A stretch of 64,000 nt of DNA, taken from assembly GCF_013114625.1 (NCBI RefSeq), contig NZ_VTXD01000022.1, forward strand, positions 16,551 to 80,550, in the 5' to 3' direction. Of the stretch, positions 54,104 through 64,000 are shown in pieces. The translations under genes and the position numbers were made by a program. Under the pieces are notes generated by a model, which did not search any database, was not told the origin of the DNA, and worked only from the letters and a program-made list of their open reading frames with translations. Positions within the stretch are counted from its first letter, which is position 1. Every line of letters starts with the position of its first letter. Source of the stretch: Vibrio sp. 99-70-13A1 (GTDB lineage Bacteria > Pseudomonadota > Gammaproteobacteria > Enterobacterales > Vibrionaceae).

Positions 54104-55270
54104 TTAAGCCGTTTTAAATGGTTCGGTTAAGATAGAAGAGACCTCTCTTCTTGCCGTTGAAGGCGTGCGATCTGCTTTACCTAAGCGGAATAGCATTTGC
54201 ACTGTGTCTGCCGGCTTGATACCAAAATGTTGTTTGAACTCAGATTGGATAGGCAACATATCCTTATACTCCTGCAAAACCTGGCTCATAGGGTGCTGGG
54301 CAATGCCCAAAGCCGTCGCGGTAAGGTTAAATCGGTTGTAAAGACGGCCTAGTTCAACTTGGGTCTTTCGGCTGTTATCAGACGTTGATAGCCAAGCATA
54401 ATGCTGAGTATTCTCAACGGCATTTTTAACTGACTTAACGCCTTCTTTACCAAACGAGGCGGGATCAGATTCAGCCTTGTCTCGGCTAATAAAAAAGTTT
54501 TGGGCGATTAATTTCTTAATGCCAGTTACGCCATTCTGTTCTAAGCCAAACCCATCCCTATACGTTGATATTTCTTGATCATTGAAGCGAAACATTGCGA
54601 TGGTTTCTAAGCTTCTTTCTTTATTTTGCTCTTCTATCTCCATTGCGTTTACCAAATAGTTTGCCATAGCTTCGTTATCAGTCGGTGTGTCGATAAAGCG
54701 TAATGAAACATCGCTGTTCTCTATAACGGCTCGCAATGCGCTTATCTGGTTAGCATTAAGCTTTTCGTCGCGATAAGGCGTTTTTGTTGATTGGCGAATC
54801 AGTAGTTGAGCAAACAATGGGTCTGGCTCTACTTGATCACTTTTTTCAAGTTTTATGTCGGCTACTGGCAATGACGCAATACTTTGGTTGTCATATTCGC
54901 CTTCAGGGAAGTAATCAATGGTGGCTAGTATCCCGATCTGACTGGCTGCAATCACAAGGCTTTCAATAAAGGTCCCTTGCCCGATATGAATTTGCCTATG
55001 AATAGGGTCGGTTTGCGGCAGTAATCGTTCTTGATCGACATACAACCTGATCGTGTCTTTGCCTATGAATGCGACTTTCCATGGTTGTTTGTTATGAGGG
55101 TTTGGGCAAAGCATGGCGTAGCTGATTAGCGTTTTTCTTAAATCATCTTGCTGATGAGATGGTCTTAAAGGGCTTGATGCTTCATTAGTGAATTGAGTCA
55201 TCATAAATGGCGTTGCCGCCAGAATGACTGAACCTGTACCAACGACTTTAATAAAGTTTCTTCTGTTCAT
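54104..55270 (-). CDS. Tat-exported nitroreductase-like (Acg family) protein
   Basis: About 388 residues from the ATG at 55270, with AGAGG 7 bases upstream. The N-terminus MNRRNFIKVVGTGSVILAATP is a twin-arginine signal (RRNFIK). The body fits the Acg/nitroreductase-like FMN family: SYAMLCPNPHNKQPWKV, IHIGQGTFIESLVIAA, and GIAQHPMSQVLQEYKDML. It is probably a folded flavoprotein moved to the periplasm. It is divergent from a MarR gene across a twin palindrome. Confidence 0.85.
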   Translation of the reverse strand: MNRRNFIKVVGTGSVILAATPFMMTQFTNEASSPLRPSHQQDDLRKTLISYAMLCPNPHNKQPWKVAFIGKDTIRLYVDQERLLPQTDPIHRQIHIGQGTFIESLVIAASQIGILATIDYFPEGEYDNQSIASLPVADIKLEKSDQVEPDPLFAQLLIRQSTKTPYRDEKLNANQISALRAVIENSDVSLRFIDTPTDNEAMANYLVNAMEIEEQNKERSLETIAMFRFNDQEISTYRDGFGLEQNGVTGIKKLIAQNFFISRDKAESDPASFGKEGVKSVKNAVENTQHYAWLSTSDNSRKTQVELGRLYNRFNLTATALGIAQHPMSQVLQEYKDMLPIQSEFKQHFGIKPADTVQMLFRLGKADRTPSTARREVSSILTEPFKTA

Positions 55271-55301
55271 GACTTTGCCTCTTTCCATTGATTTGCTAAA
55301 A

Positions 55302-55339
55302 TACATTCCGTGGAATAAATACTATATTCCTGGGAATGT
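55302..55339. promoter_or_regulatory. Twin palindrome between the Acg-like and marR genes
   Basis: ATTCCGTGGAAT (55305-55316) and ATTCCTGGGAAT (55326-55337), 21 bp apart centre to centre. Together they form a 38-bp dyad: TACATTCCGTGGAATA versus TATTCCTGGGAATGTA pair at 14 of 16. It is a strong candidate operator for the adjacent MarR protein. Confidence 0.75.
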
Positions 55340-55361
55340 ATTTTCAAGAGGTTTTACCCGT

Positions 55362-55814
55362 ATGTCTCAAAATAAGCAGCAGCTTGGAAGTAAGTTATTT
55401 ATTTCTTTAGGAATTATTCACCAGTTAACTGACGCTTGGTTAGCCAAGGCCTTAGGTCCACATAACCTTACCCAGTCTCAATTTAATGTTTTGACGCATT
55501 TTTCACGTCATCCTGATCAAGCACAAACCGTTAGTCAGCTTTCTGATGTGATGCAAATGAATCAGCCTGGCTTAACAAAAGTAGTGAATAAATTGTTTGA
55601 TATGGGATTGGTCGATATTGAAAAAGATGCCGATGATGGTCGAAAGAAGTGGATTAAGATCAATCAATCGGGGTTAGAAAAAGTCAGTGTGGCTTATGCG
55701 AGTTTCTCGCCAATGATGGAGAGTTGCTTTGATGGTTGGGAAGAAGAGGAAATGTCAGACACTTTGGAGAAAATCAATAAACTAAAAGGCTGGCTGGACT
55801 CTCATCGAGATTAA
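55362..55814 (+). CDS. MarR-family regulator
   Basis: 150 residues from the ATG at 55362 (AAGAGG 10 bases before it). A long open reading to 55224 runs back through the operator and the neighbouring gene and is not likely coding. The winged helix is at about residues 45-110 (VSQLSDVMQMNQPGLTKVVNKL) with the wing DADDGRKKWIKI. Divergent placement and the twin palindrome suggest it represses the Acg-like gene and itself. Confidence 0.85.
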   Translation: MSQNKQQLGSKLFISLGIIHQLTDAWLAKALGPHNLTQSQFNVLTHFSRHPDQAQTVSQLSDVMQMNQPGLTKVVNKLFDMGLVDIEKDADDGRKKWIKINQSGLEKVSVAYASFSPMMESCFDGWEEEEMSDTLEKINKLKGWLDSHRD

Positions 55815-55921
55815 AGAGTCACAATTGGTTGCTCAGAAGCTTGGTGGTTCAGAAGTTTCGTAGCTCAGAGGTTTGGTGGATAAATAGTTTGGTGGCTAAA
55901 AATTTTGATAGCGGCAGTAAT

Positions 55922-55954
55922 GAAAAAGCCCACGTGATGGTGAGTCACGGGGCC
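55922..55954 (-). terminator. Terminator of the choline/bet operon
   Basis: On the minus strand GCCCCGTGA ... TCACGTGGGC (one bulge) is followed by TTTTTC. Confidence 0.65.
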
Positions 55955-56065
55955 ATGTCATTGCTAAATACTTGTCATTAGCTAAATACTTGTTAGTTGC
56001 TACATATTAGTATGTGAAACATTAGTCGATGAAATGCGCATGAGTAATAGGCTATTTATGTTTCA

Positions 56066-57316
56066 TTAAGCAGCTGTGTGTAGCTGAAAATTGCCCGTTA
56101 ACGCATTGTAGAATTCACTGTTATCCAGAATGCCGACTAACTGGTTGTTTTCTACCAGCAGGATAGGGTGATCACTGAGTTGTTTGAGTTTAATAGCATC
56201 ACGCATACCAATCTCAGGGCTCGCGATGACAAGCGTTGAATTATCAATCGCAGTAAGGTCGTTTTCAGTTTCATTCCATTCAACCATAGTAAGTTCTGGC
56301 TGACCTTCAAGACTCAATTGACCTTGGTTTTGGTTGATCCATAAATCTTTAGAATCGCAGATCTTCCAGCTGTCGTTTTCTTGCTTCAAAGACTGTAAAG
56401 GCTGCATTAATGAACGACCTTTTAATACGTTGAGCGGGTTAGTATGCGCCACAAAATCTTTTACGTATTCTGTCTTCGGTGTAAGAACAATCTCTTCTGG
56501 TTTGCCGTGCTGAATCAGTTTTCCTGACTCCATAATGGCAATGTTGTTGCCAATCTTTAAGGCTTCATCCAGATCATGGCTAACGAATAGAATGGTTTTA
56601 TTCAACTTACTTTGTAGTAGAAGCAATTCATCTTGAAGCTGTGCTCTAATTAAAGGGTCAAGGGCTGAGAAAGGTTCATCCATTAATAGAATGTCGGTAT
56701 CCATAGCAAAGGCTCGTGCAAGACCTACACGCTGCTGCATACCACCAGACAGTTCATGGGGATACTTCTTTTCCCATTCAGCAAGACCAACCATTTCAAT
56801 TTGTTCACGAGCTTTAGCGCGTCGTTCGTCTTTCGCTACACCTTGCATTTCTAAACCAAATGCTACGTTATCAAGTACCGTCAACCAAGGCATGAGCGCG
56901 AATTTTTGGAAAACCATAGACACACGATGGGTACGCAAGTGACGCAAAGTTGCTTCATCACACTGAGATAGGTCAACTTGCTTATCGCCATCTTTAATTT
57001 CTAATTGACCACGGTTGATTTCATTCAAACCATTCACTGCACGCAGTAAGCTCGATTTGCCAGAACCCGATAAGCCCATCAACACACAGATTTCACCTTC
57101 TTGTACTGTTAGGGAAACATTATCTACCCCAACGACTTGGCCAGTTTCATCTATAATTTCTTGACGTGTTTTACCTTGATCAAGCAGCTCTAGCGCTTTG
57201 TTTGGTTTATTACCGAATACGACATCTAGATTGGTAATAGTAATAGCATCTACTACTGGTTTATTGTCTTCTTGCTTATTTGCTTCTTGAGAAACCTTAG
57301 ATTCCTGAGACATCAT
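56066..57316 (-). CDS. choV: Choline/glycine betaine ABC transporter, ATP-binding subunit
   Basis: A 416-residue ProV/ChoV-type ATPase. Walker A GLSGSGKSS, signature LSGGMQQRVGLARAFA, Walker B ILLMDEPFSALDPL. After the ATPase core, residues about 275-416 hold CBS-like sequence (ILLVENNQLVGILD). It drives uptake of choline or betaine with the permease. Its start overlaps the permease stop by one base. No other periplasmic substrate gene is downstream. Confidence 0.93.
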   Translation of the reverse strand: MMSQESKVSQEANKQEDNKPVVDAITITNLDVVFGNKPNKALELLDQGKTRQEIIDETGQVVGVDNVSLTVQEGEICVLMGLSGSGKSSLLRAVNGLNEINRGQLEIKDGDKQVDLSQCDEATLRHLRTHRVSMVFQKFALMPWLTVLDNVAFGLEMQGVAKDERRAKAREQIEMVGLAEWEKKYPHELSGGMQQRVGLARAFAMDTDILLMDEPFSALDPLIRAQLQDELLLLQSKLNKTILFVSHDLDEALKIGNNIAIMESGKLIQHGKPEEIVLTPKTEYVKDFVAHTNPLNVLKGRSLMQPLQSLKQENDSWKICDSKDLWINQNQGQLSLEGQPELTMVEWNETENDLTAIDNSTLVIASPEIGMRDAIKLKQLSDHPILLVENNQLVGILDNSEFYNALTGNFQLHTAA

Positions 57317-58212
57317 TACGCTTCCTTTTGGTTTGGTGTTTTACACAAGCGATCAAGAATGATGGCTACAAGAACAATGGCTAATCCCGCTTCAAAACCT
57401 TGCGAAATGTTTACAGTATTTAAAGCTCGTACTACCGGTTTACCAAGGCCGTCTGCACCGACAAGTGCCGCGATAACTACCATAGAAAGTGACAACATAA
57501 TACATTGAGTCACGCCAGCCATAATGCTTGGTAAAGCCGCTGGAAGTTCTACTTTCAATAGTAATTTCATACGGCTAGCACCAAAGGCTTTTCCTGCTTC
57601 TATCAACTCTTCTGGTACTTTAGTTACGCCTAAGTAAGTTAAGCGGATTGGTGCGGCAATCGCGAAAATAATGGTTGAAATAAGCCCCGGTACAATACCT
57701 AAACCAAACAAGACCAGCGTTGGAATAAGGTAAACAAAGGTTGGTACAGTTTGCATTAAATCGAGTATGGGTCTCAACACGGTGTACAGCCATGGTCGGT
57801 GCGCTGCCATGATGCCAACTGGAACTCCAATTAATACGGAAATCGTTGTCGCTGCAAATACGAGGACAAAGGTTTCCAGCATTTCTTGCCAGTAGCCGAG
57901 GTTTAAAATCGTCAGTAAGGCTGCAATGATGAAAATAACTAATGAAGGTTTTCGGTGTAAGTACCACGCAATAGCTGCGGTGATTATTATTGGTAGAGCG
58001 GGTGGCATCCACTTAAATACATCGACTAAAAATAGAATAATGGTTTCTAAAAAAATAGAGATGGCATCGAAGAAGCCTGCTGCGTTGATTGTTAACCAGT
58101 CAACACCAGCTTCCATCCATTGACCTACAGGGATCTTGTTGTCCGTAATAAAATTCACAATGTCGCCTTTTATTATTGGTTGGGCATACCCACTAAAATT
58201 AGCCTTTATCAT
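57316..58212 (-). CDS. choW: Choline/glycine betaine ABC transporter, permease
   Basis: A 298-residue ProW-type permease with about six membrane segments. LDLMQTVPTFVYLIPTLVLFG and GAFGASRMKLLLKVELPAAL (EAA loop) are signatures. The protein has the N-terminal periplasmic stretch of the family. It overlaps choV by one base and follows choX by 110 bp. Confidence 0.92.
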   Translation of the reverse strand: MIKANFSGYAQPIIKGDIVNFITDNKIPVGQWMEAGVDWLTINAAGFFDAISIFLETIILFLVDVFKWMPPALPIIITAAIAWYLHRKPSLVIFIIAALLTILNLGYWQEMLETFVLVFAATTISVLIGVPVGIMAAHRPWLYTVLRPILDLMQTVPTFVYLIPTLVLFGLGIVPGLISTIIFAIAAPIRLTYLGVTKVPEELIEAGKAFGASRMKLLLKVELPAALPSIMAGVTQCIMLSLSMVVIAALVGADGLGKPVVRALNTVNISQGFEAGLAIVLVAIILDRLCKTPNQKEA

Positions 58213-58322
58213 TTTTACTTACGTAATGTCAGACCTTTGACTTTCTAGTTGGTATTGCCCACCTTTTTTATTTAATTTTGATATGTTTAGTTAGAAATTT
58301 GTCTAATTTGATTCTGGTGTTA

Positions 58323-59282
58323 TTACGCTTTTACTTGCTTTAAGTATTCAGTTACTGCTTTCGTTGCTGCGTCACCTTGCAGTGATTTCACGTTTTCTAA
58401 CCAAGCTTCAACTTGTTGTGGGTTTTTGTTCAACCATTGTTGTGCCGCTTTTTCTGGCTTCACATTTTGGTTAAGAATGGCTTCCATCAACTCGTTTTCC
58501 ATTTCTAAGCTGAACGTTAGGTTTTTAAGAAGTTGACCTACGTTGTGACACTCTGAAACGTAGTTTTCACGTACGTTTGTGTAAACGTTAGCGCCGCCAT
58601 AGTTAGGACCGAAGAAATCATCACCGCCAGATAGGTATTCCATTTCAACATTGCTGTTCATTGGGTGCGGTGCCCAACCTAGGTAAACGATCCATTGGTT
58701 ACGACGAACAGCACGTGAAACTTGAGATACCATTCCTGCTTCACTTGATTCAACAAGGCTGAAGTCTTTAAGACCAAATGCGTCAGAATCGATCATTGAT
58801 TGGATTAAGCGGTTACCATCGTTACCTGGTTCAATGCCGTAGATGCGGTCTTTAAATTTGTCTGCGTGCTTAACTAGGTCATCAAAGCTTTTTACGCCAG
58901 CGTCATAGACGTACTTTGGCACTGCAAGCGTGTATTTTGCGCCTTCAAGGTTAGCTTTTACGGTTTCTACTGTGCCTGCTTCACGGTACTTAGCGATATC
59001 GCCTTCCATAGTTGGCATCCAGTTGCCAAGGAAAACATCAATGTCGCCGTTTGCCATTGAAGAGTAAGTAACCGGAACTGAAAGAAGGTCGGTTTTAGTT
59101 TTGTAGCCCATGCCTTTTAGCAGTTCAGAGGTCACTGCTGTTGTTGCGGTGATGTCTGTCCAACCTACATCGGCAAAGCGTACATTTTCACACTGTTGTG
59201 GCTCAAGGTTTTGGCTCGCAGAAGCGTTAAATGCGAATGAACTGATTGCTAATGTAGTAAGTGTCATCTTTGTTATAGACAT
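58323..59282 (-). CDS. choX: Choline-binding periplasmic protein
   Basis: A 319-residue substrate-binding protein of the ChoX/OpuAC group. Signal peptide MSITKMTLTTLAISSFAFNASA. Aromatic residues that cage quaternary amines lie in RFADVGWTDITATT, FLGNWMPTMEGD and YLGWAPHPMNSN. AAGGAA stands 6 bases before the ATG. It lies downstream of betA after a hexamer repeat tract. With the bet genes, choline is the likely ligand. Confidence 0.92.
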   Translation of the reverse strand: MSITKMTLTTLAISSFAFNASASQNLEPQQCENVRFADVGWTDITATTAVTSELLKGMGYKTKTDLLSVPVTYSSMANGDIDVFLGNWMPTMEGDIAKYREAGTVETVKANLEGAKYTLAVPKYVYDAGVKSFDDLVKHADKFKDRIYGIEPGNDGNRLIQSMIDSDAFGLKDFSLVESSEAGMVSQVSRAVRRNQWIVYLGWAPHPMNSNVEMEYLSGGDDFFGPNYGGANVYTNVRENYVSECHNVGQLLKNLTFSLEMENELMEAILNQNVKPEKAAQQWLNKNPQQVEAWLENVKSLQGDAATKAVTEYLKQVKA

Positions 59283-59392
59283 AATAATTCCTTGTAATGA
59301 ATCCTTTGATTGCTCTTAAGAGCAATATTTCTGACTTTATGTGTCGCTATATTGTTTTTATATAAATGGTGTTTCTAATTTTACTGAGCTGA

Positions 59393-61244
<1,852 letters not shown>

Positions 61245-61368
61245 GATGTGTTCTCCGTGATGTCTAGCCTAGAACGCTAGATATTCGAATTTGAAATGAA
61301 CTTTGAAAAATCATTGGGCAAAGTGAATTACCCAATGACGTTTGAAGCTGTGATTATTGAAGCTATGA

Positions 61369-62829
61369 CTACGCGTAAGGGCTCGCGTAATCACCAAGTT
61401 CAATTAAAATACTTTTCGTTTGCGTATAGTGCAGAAGAGTTTCTGGTCCGTTTTCACGACCAATACCTGAATCTTTATATCCGCCTACTGGCATTTCAGC
61501 AGGGGAGTCACCCCAAGTATTTACCCAACAAATACCCGCCTGCATTTGGTGGATAACGCGATGCGCGCGTGCGAGGTTTTGGGTGAATATACCAGCGGCA
61601 AGCCCATATTTGGTGTCATTCGCTCTGCGGATCACTTCGTCTTCATCAGTAAATTTGAGTACCGACATGACAGGACCGAAAATTTCTTGCTGAACGTGTG
61701 GCATGTTGTCTTCACAATCGGTGAACACCGTTGGTACAACAAAGTTGCCGTTTGCTAAATCATTCTCGGTCACTTGATAGCCGCCAGTAAGAAGCGTTGC
61801 TCCAGACTGTTTTGCTTGCTCAATTGCTTCTAGAACTTTGCCTAGGTGCTCTTTGGATATCAACGCACCAATTTGGGTGTCCATATCCATAGGCTGACCA
61901 ACAATGAGCTTTTCAGTTCGAGTTTTTAGCTGGCTGATGAATTGGTCATAAATTGAATCATGAACAAATACTCGCGTACCATTAGTACACACTTCACCCT
62001 GAGTGTAGAAGTTAGCAACCATAGCCGCTGAAACTGCATCGTCTAGCTTTGCGTCATCAAAAATGACCATTGGTGATTTTCCACCAAGTTCCATCGTTAC
62101 TGACTTAAGTGTTTTTGCACTGTCTGCCATTACGGCTTTGCCTGTGCCTGTTTCACCTGTGAAAGATACTTTTGCGATGTCTGGGTGCGCAGTCAGCATT
62201 TGCCCAACTCTATAGTCACCTTGAACCACATTGAATACACCATCAGGTAGCCCTGCTTCAGTGAATATTTCAGCAAGTTTAAGGGCGGTAAGAGGGGTTT
62301 CTTCTGAAGGTTTGAAAATCATGGCGTTACCAGCTGCCAGAGCCGGTGCCGATTTCCACATTGCAATTTGGATAGGGTAGTTCCATGCGCCGATGCCAGC
62401 ACAAATTCCTAGAGGTTCACGTCGAGTATAGAAGAATTGGCTCTCACCTAGAGGTTGCTGGTCACCTTGCATTGCAGGTACTAGACCTGCGAAATATTCG
62501 ATAACGTCTGCACCTGATGCAACATCCACTTCGATGGCTTCTTGTAAAGGCTTCCCTGTGTCTGCAACTTCAAGGGCTGCAAGCTCATCGTTGCGTGATC
62601 TAAGTATCTCTACTGCTTTCAGTAAGATTCGGCTTCTTTCGATGGGAGCCATTGCTGACCAAATCGCAAAACCTTGCTTAGCTGATTCGATAGCACGCTC
62701 AAGGTCTTGTTGAGAAGCTTGACCAAGAGTAGCAATCACTTCTCCGTTTGCAGGATTAATGCTAGAGAAAGTTTCTCCAGAAGTTGCCTGAGTATTTTTA
62801 CCGGCGATGTATAACGAGTTCATTTCCAT
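61369..62829 (-). CDS. betB: Betaine aldehyde dehydrogenase
   Basis: A 486-residue NAD(P)-dependent aldehyde dehydrogenase that makes glycine betaine. Catalytic Glu in [14 protein letters not shown], catalytic Cys in [15 protein letters not shown], and [12 protein letters not shown] in the cofactor site. The start may be the ATG at 62829 or the one two codons later; ribosome site is weak. betI lies upstream, betA downstream, with a 124-bp gap to betA. Confidence 0.96.
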   Translation of the reverse strand: MEMNSLYIAGKNTQATSGETFSSINPANGEVIATLGQASQQDLERAIESAKQGFAIWSAMAPIERSRILLKAVEILRSRNDELAALEVADTGKPLQEAIEVDVASGADVIEYFAGLVPAMQGDQQPLGESQFFYTRREPLGICAGIGAWNYPIQIAMWKSAPALAAGNAMIFKPSEETPLTALKLAEIFTEAGLPDGVFNVVQGDYRVGQMLTAHPDIAKVSFTGETGTGKAVMADSAKTLKSVTMELGGKSPMVIFDDAKLDDAVSAAMVANFYTQGEVCTNGTRVFVHDSIYDQFISQLKTRTEKLIVGQPMDMDTQIGALISKEHLGKVLEAIEQAKQSGATLLTGGYQVTENDLANGNFVVPTVFTDCEDNMPHVQQEIFGPVMSVLKFTDEDEVIRRANDTKYGLAAGIFTQNLARAHRVIHQMQAGICWVNTWGDSPAEMPVGGYKDSGIGRENGPETLLHYTQTKSILIELGDYASPYA

Positions 62830-62931
62830 TTGAGAGTCTGACTTAGTAATTATTATTAGTGGTTATTGAGTGTTTGTGACTGTGTCTTTCGGTTATCTCA
62901 GCCTGCCTGCTTTCTAGCTAGCTCTGTTAGC

Positions 62932-63546
62932 TCAGATATTACGGCTGGTTATATTGCTTGCGTAAAAAGTCAGTTGCTTATCAAGATAATCGTTGATGAT
63001 GGCATGGGCTTTATTGGCATCAATACCTTCAGGGTTAAGCGTCCCGCGTAGCCAAATGCCATCAATGAGTGATGCAATTCCATGAGCGACTAATTCTGCT
63101 TGATCAGGAGATAGCATGGCTTTCAGTTCAATTTTTAGATGAGACAACAAGCGCTTTTCATTAACTCGTTGTAAACGTTTTAATTTTTCGTCATGCATTG
63201 AATAAGACCAAAATGCTAACCAAGTTTTCGCCACTTGGTTCTCAGCTTGATACCCCTCGAAATTGCCATTGATGATGGCATTAATACGTTGTTGATGAGC
63301 GTCAACAGGAAGGGCTTTTAGCTGAGTAGTGATGGTATTAGACAACTGTCTTAGGATCTCACGCATGGTTTCTTCTAGCAGACCGTGCTTACCACCAAAG
63401 TAGTGATTGATTATCCCTGTTGAAACCCCAGCCTCTTTACTGATCAGCGCGATGCTTGCGGCGTGTAACCCAACGCGATCAATCACTGCCATGGTTGCTT
63501 TTACAAGCTGTGGCTTTCTTATGTCAGGCATCCCAACTTTGGGCAT
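62932..63546 (-). CDS. betI: Choline-responsive repressor BetI
   Basis: A 204-residue TetR-family regulator. The helix-turn-helix is at about residues 10-55 ([22 protein letters not shown]); the C-terminal ligand part follows BetI ([18 protein letters not shown]). It represses bet genes until choline is present. AAAGGAC precedes the ATG. A 10-bp palindrome lies 24 bp upstream. Confidence 0.95.
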   Translation of the reverse strand: MPKVGMPDIRKPQLVKATMAVIDRVGLHAASIALISKEAGVSTGIINHYFGGKHGLLEETMREILRQLSNTITTQLKALPVDAHQQRINAIINGNFEGYQAENQVAKTWLAFWSYSMHDEKLKRLQRVNEKRLLSHLKIELKAMLSPDQAELVAHGIASLIDGIWLRGTLNPEGIDANKAHAIINDYLDKQLTFYASNITSRNI

Positions 63547-64000
63547 TTCAAAGTCCTTTTATTTTTTATTGAACGTTCAGTTAATTATAAAATGACAGGT
63601 ATTTAGTTAGAGTTCAAACTATTAATTTGGCGAGTTAGGTATAATTCAGGTGTTAAATTCATGTTAATCCATTATTAAACAATGATTTACGTTAGTTGGT
63701 ATCTGTCAAAGAAAAAATTGAAAGGTTTGAGGTGTGATGTTTATTGTTCAAATGAATTAGCACATACAGTTGGTTGGTTAATGTCGTTCGGTGCTAGCGG
63801 CAATATTGAATGGAAAGGTGGAGGGGAGCTTAGTTAAGAATATTTATTTTGAGCAACCTGCTTATATAGCAATCGATCTTGATTTTCAGATTTAACATTA
63901 AATTAACCTATAGGCATAAGTGGTTATATTTATATTTTATAAAATTAAGCCATTAATCAGGATTGCTATAAAGCTTACTTTTTAAATTTAAATAAAATAC
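63547..64000. other. Promoter side of the bet operon and AT-rich end of window
   Basis: Holds the BetI operator. From about 63840 the sequence is very AT-rich, with no ORF longer than about 60 codons and no repeat that I recognise. A gene probably starts beyond the window. Confidence 0.6.
63570..63579. promoter_or_regulatory. Putative BetI operator
   Basis: Perfect palindrome TGAACGTTCA 24 bp upstream of betI, in keeping with TTGAACG-type BetI sites. Confidence 0.6.

Noticed and set aside
55224..55361. Long N-terminal extension of the second MarR gene
   Set aside because: It runs through the twin palindrome and antisense to the Acg-like gene start; the family length is reached from the ATG at 55362.

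Overview
The window looks like a chromosomal segment of a Vibrionaceae bacterium, most probably a Vibrio. This rests on the moderately low G+C, the gene families present (YaiL/DUF2058, DUF1415, DUF3187, hpd-hmgA-fahA-maiA, choline import joined to betIBA) and many short AT-rich tandem repeats between genes. The species cannot be named from the sequence alone. Most of the window is ordinary core and near-core metabolism; one short region beside a tRNA gene looks accessory.

Layout. (1) 1-1130: start of the histidine-degradation locus on the minus strand (hutC repressor, 5' part of hutI), with two operator-like palindromes. (2) 1285-6934: a Spo0M-like protein, a DUF3187 outer-membrane protein, a small lipoprotein, an XRE-type regulator, a periplasmic molybdopterin-binding-fold protein overlapping a membrane diguanylate cyclase, and a YaiL homologue. 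(3) 7147-12134: LysR regulator divergent from an aldo/keto reductase, a GlcG-like protein, a cystine/cation symporter and an NAD(P)-binding epimerase-like protein. (4) 12373-21438: cobalamin salvage and uptake (cobT, cobS, cobU, cobC, then btuC-btuD), with pepF and astE lying between the two halves. (5) 21572-30604: MazG-like protein, GAF-GGDEF cyclase, DUF1415, MFS transporter with divergent LysR regulator, a lipoprotein, a glutaredoxin-like protein, a YgjP-type metallopeptidase, rlmF and a small basic membrane protein whose start codon lies in a perfect RNA hairpin. (6) 30649-34920: TPR lipoprotein, metA with a MetJ box, a P-loop kinase-like protein, DUF3859 and a PepT-like peptidase.

(7) 35522-39655: the tyrosine/homogentisate catabolic operon hpd-hmgA-fahA-maiA, preceded by a TyrR-like palindrome. 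(8) 39857-41870: solute-binding protein, small Cys-containing protein, DUF2726 zinc-finger protein. (9) 42138-46127: tRNA-Val(GAC) followed by an accessory patch: a SAM methyltransferase overlapping an HNH endonuclease with a putative sulfur-binding N-terminus, a decayed IS200-type transposase and an AT-rich PAP2-family membrane protein. (10) 46717-50158: AraC regulator and TonB-dependent siderophore receptor with a Fur-like site. (11) 50578-55814: acetyltransferase, MarR regulator, secreted endonuclease I, and a Tat-exported nitroreductase-like (Acg) protein divergent from a second MarR regulator across a twin palindrome. (12) 55922-63546: the osmoprotectant locus betI-betB-betA-choX-choW-choV, all on the minus strand, which imports choline and oxidises it to glycine betaine.

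Two themes stand out. First, tandem repeats are abundant. Several start at or just after stop codons (rlmF, astE, maa), one of 19 hexamers splits the bet/cho operon, and two have been captured inside enzymes (CobT and MaiA) as in-frame repeat insertions. Second, the tRNA-Val flank is the most likely place for a poorly described system: a two-gene methyltransferase/HNH cassette that may act in restriction or modification-dependent defence. All family assignments come from reading the protein sequences; no database search was possible.
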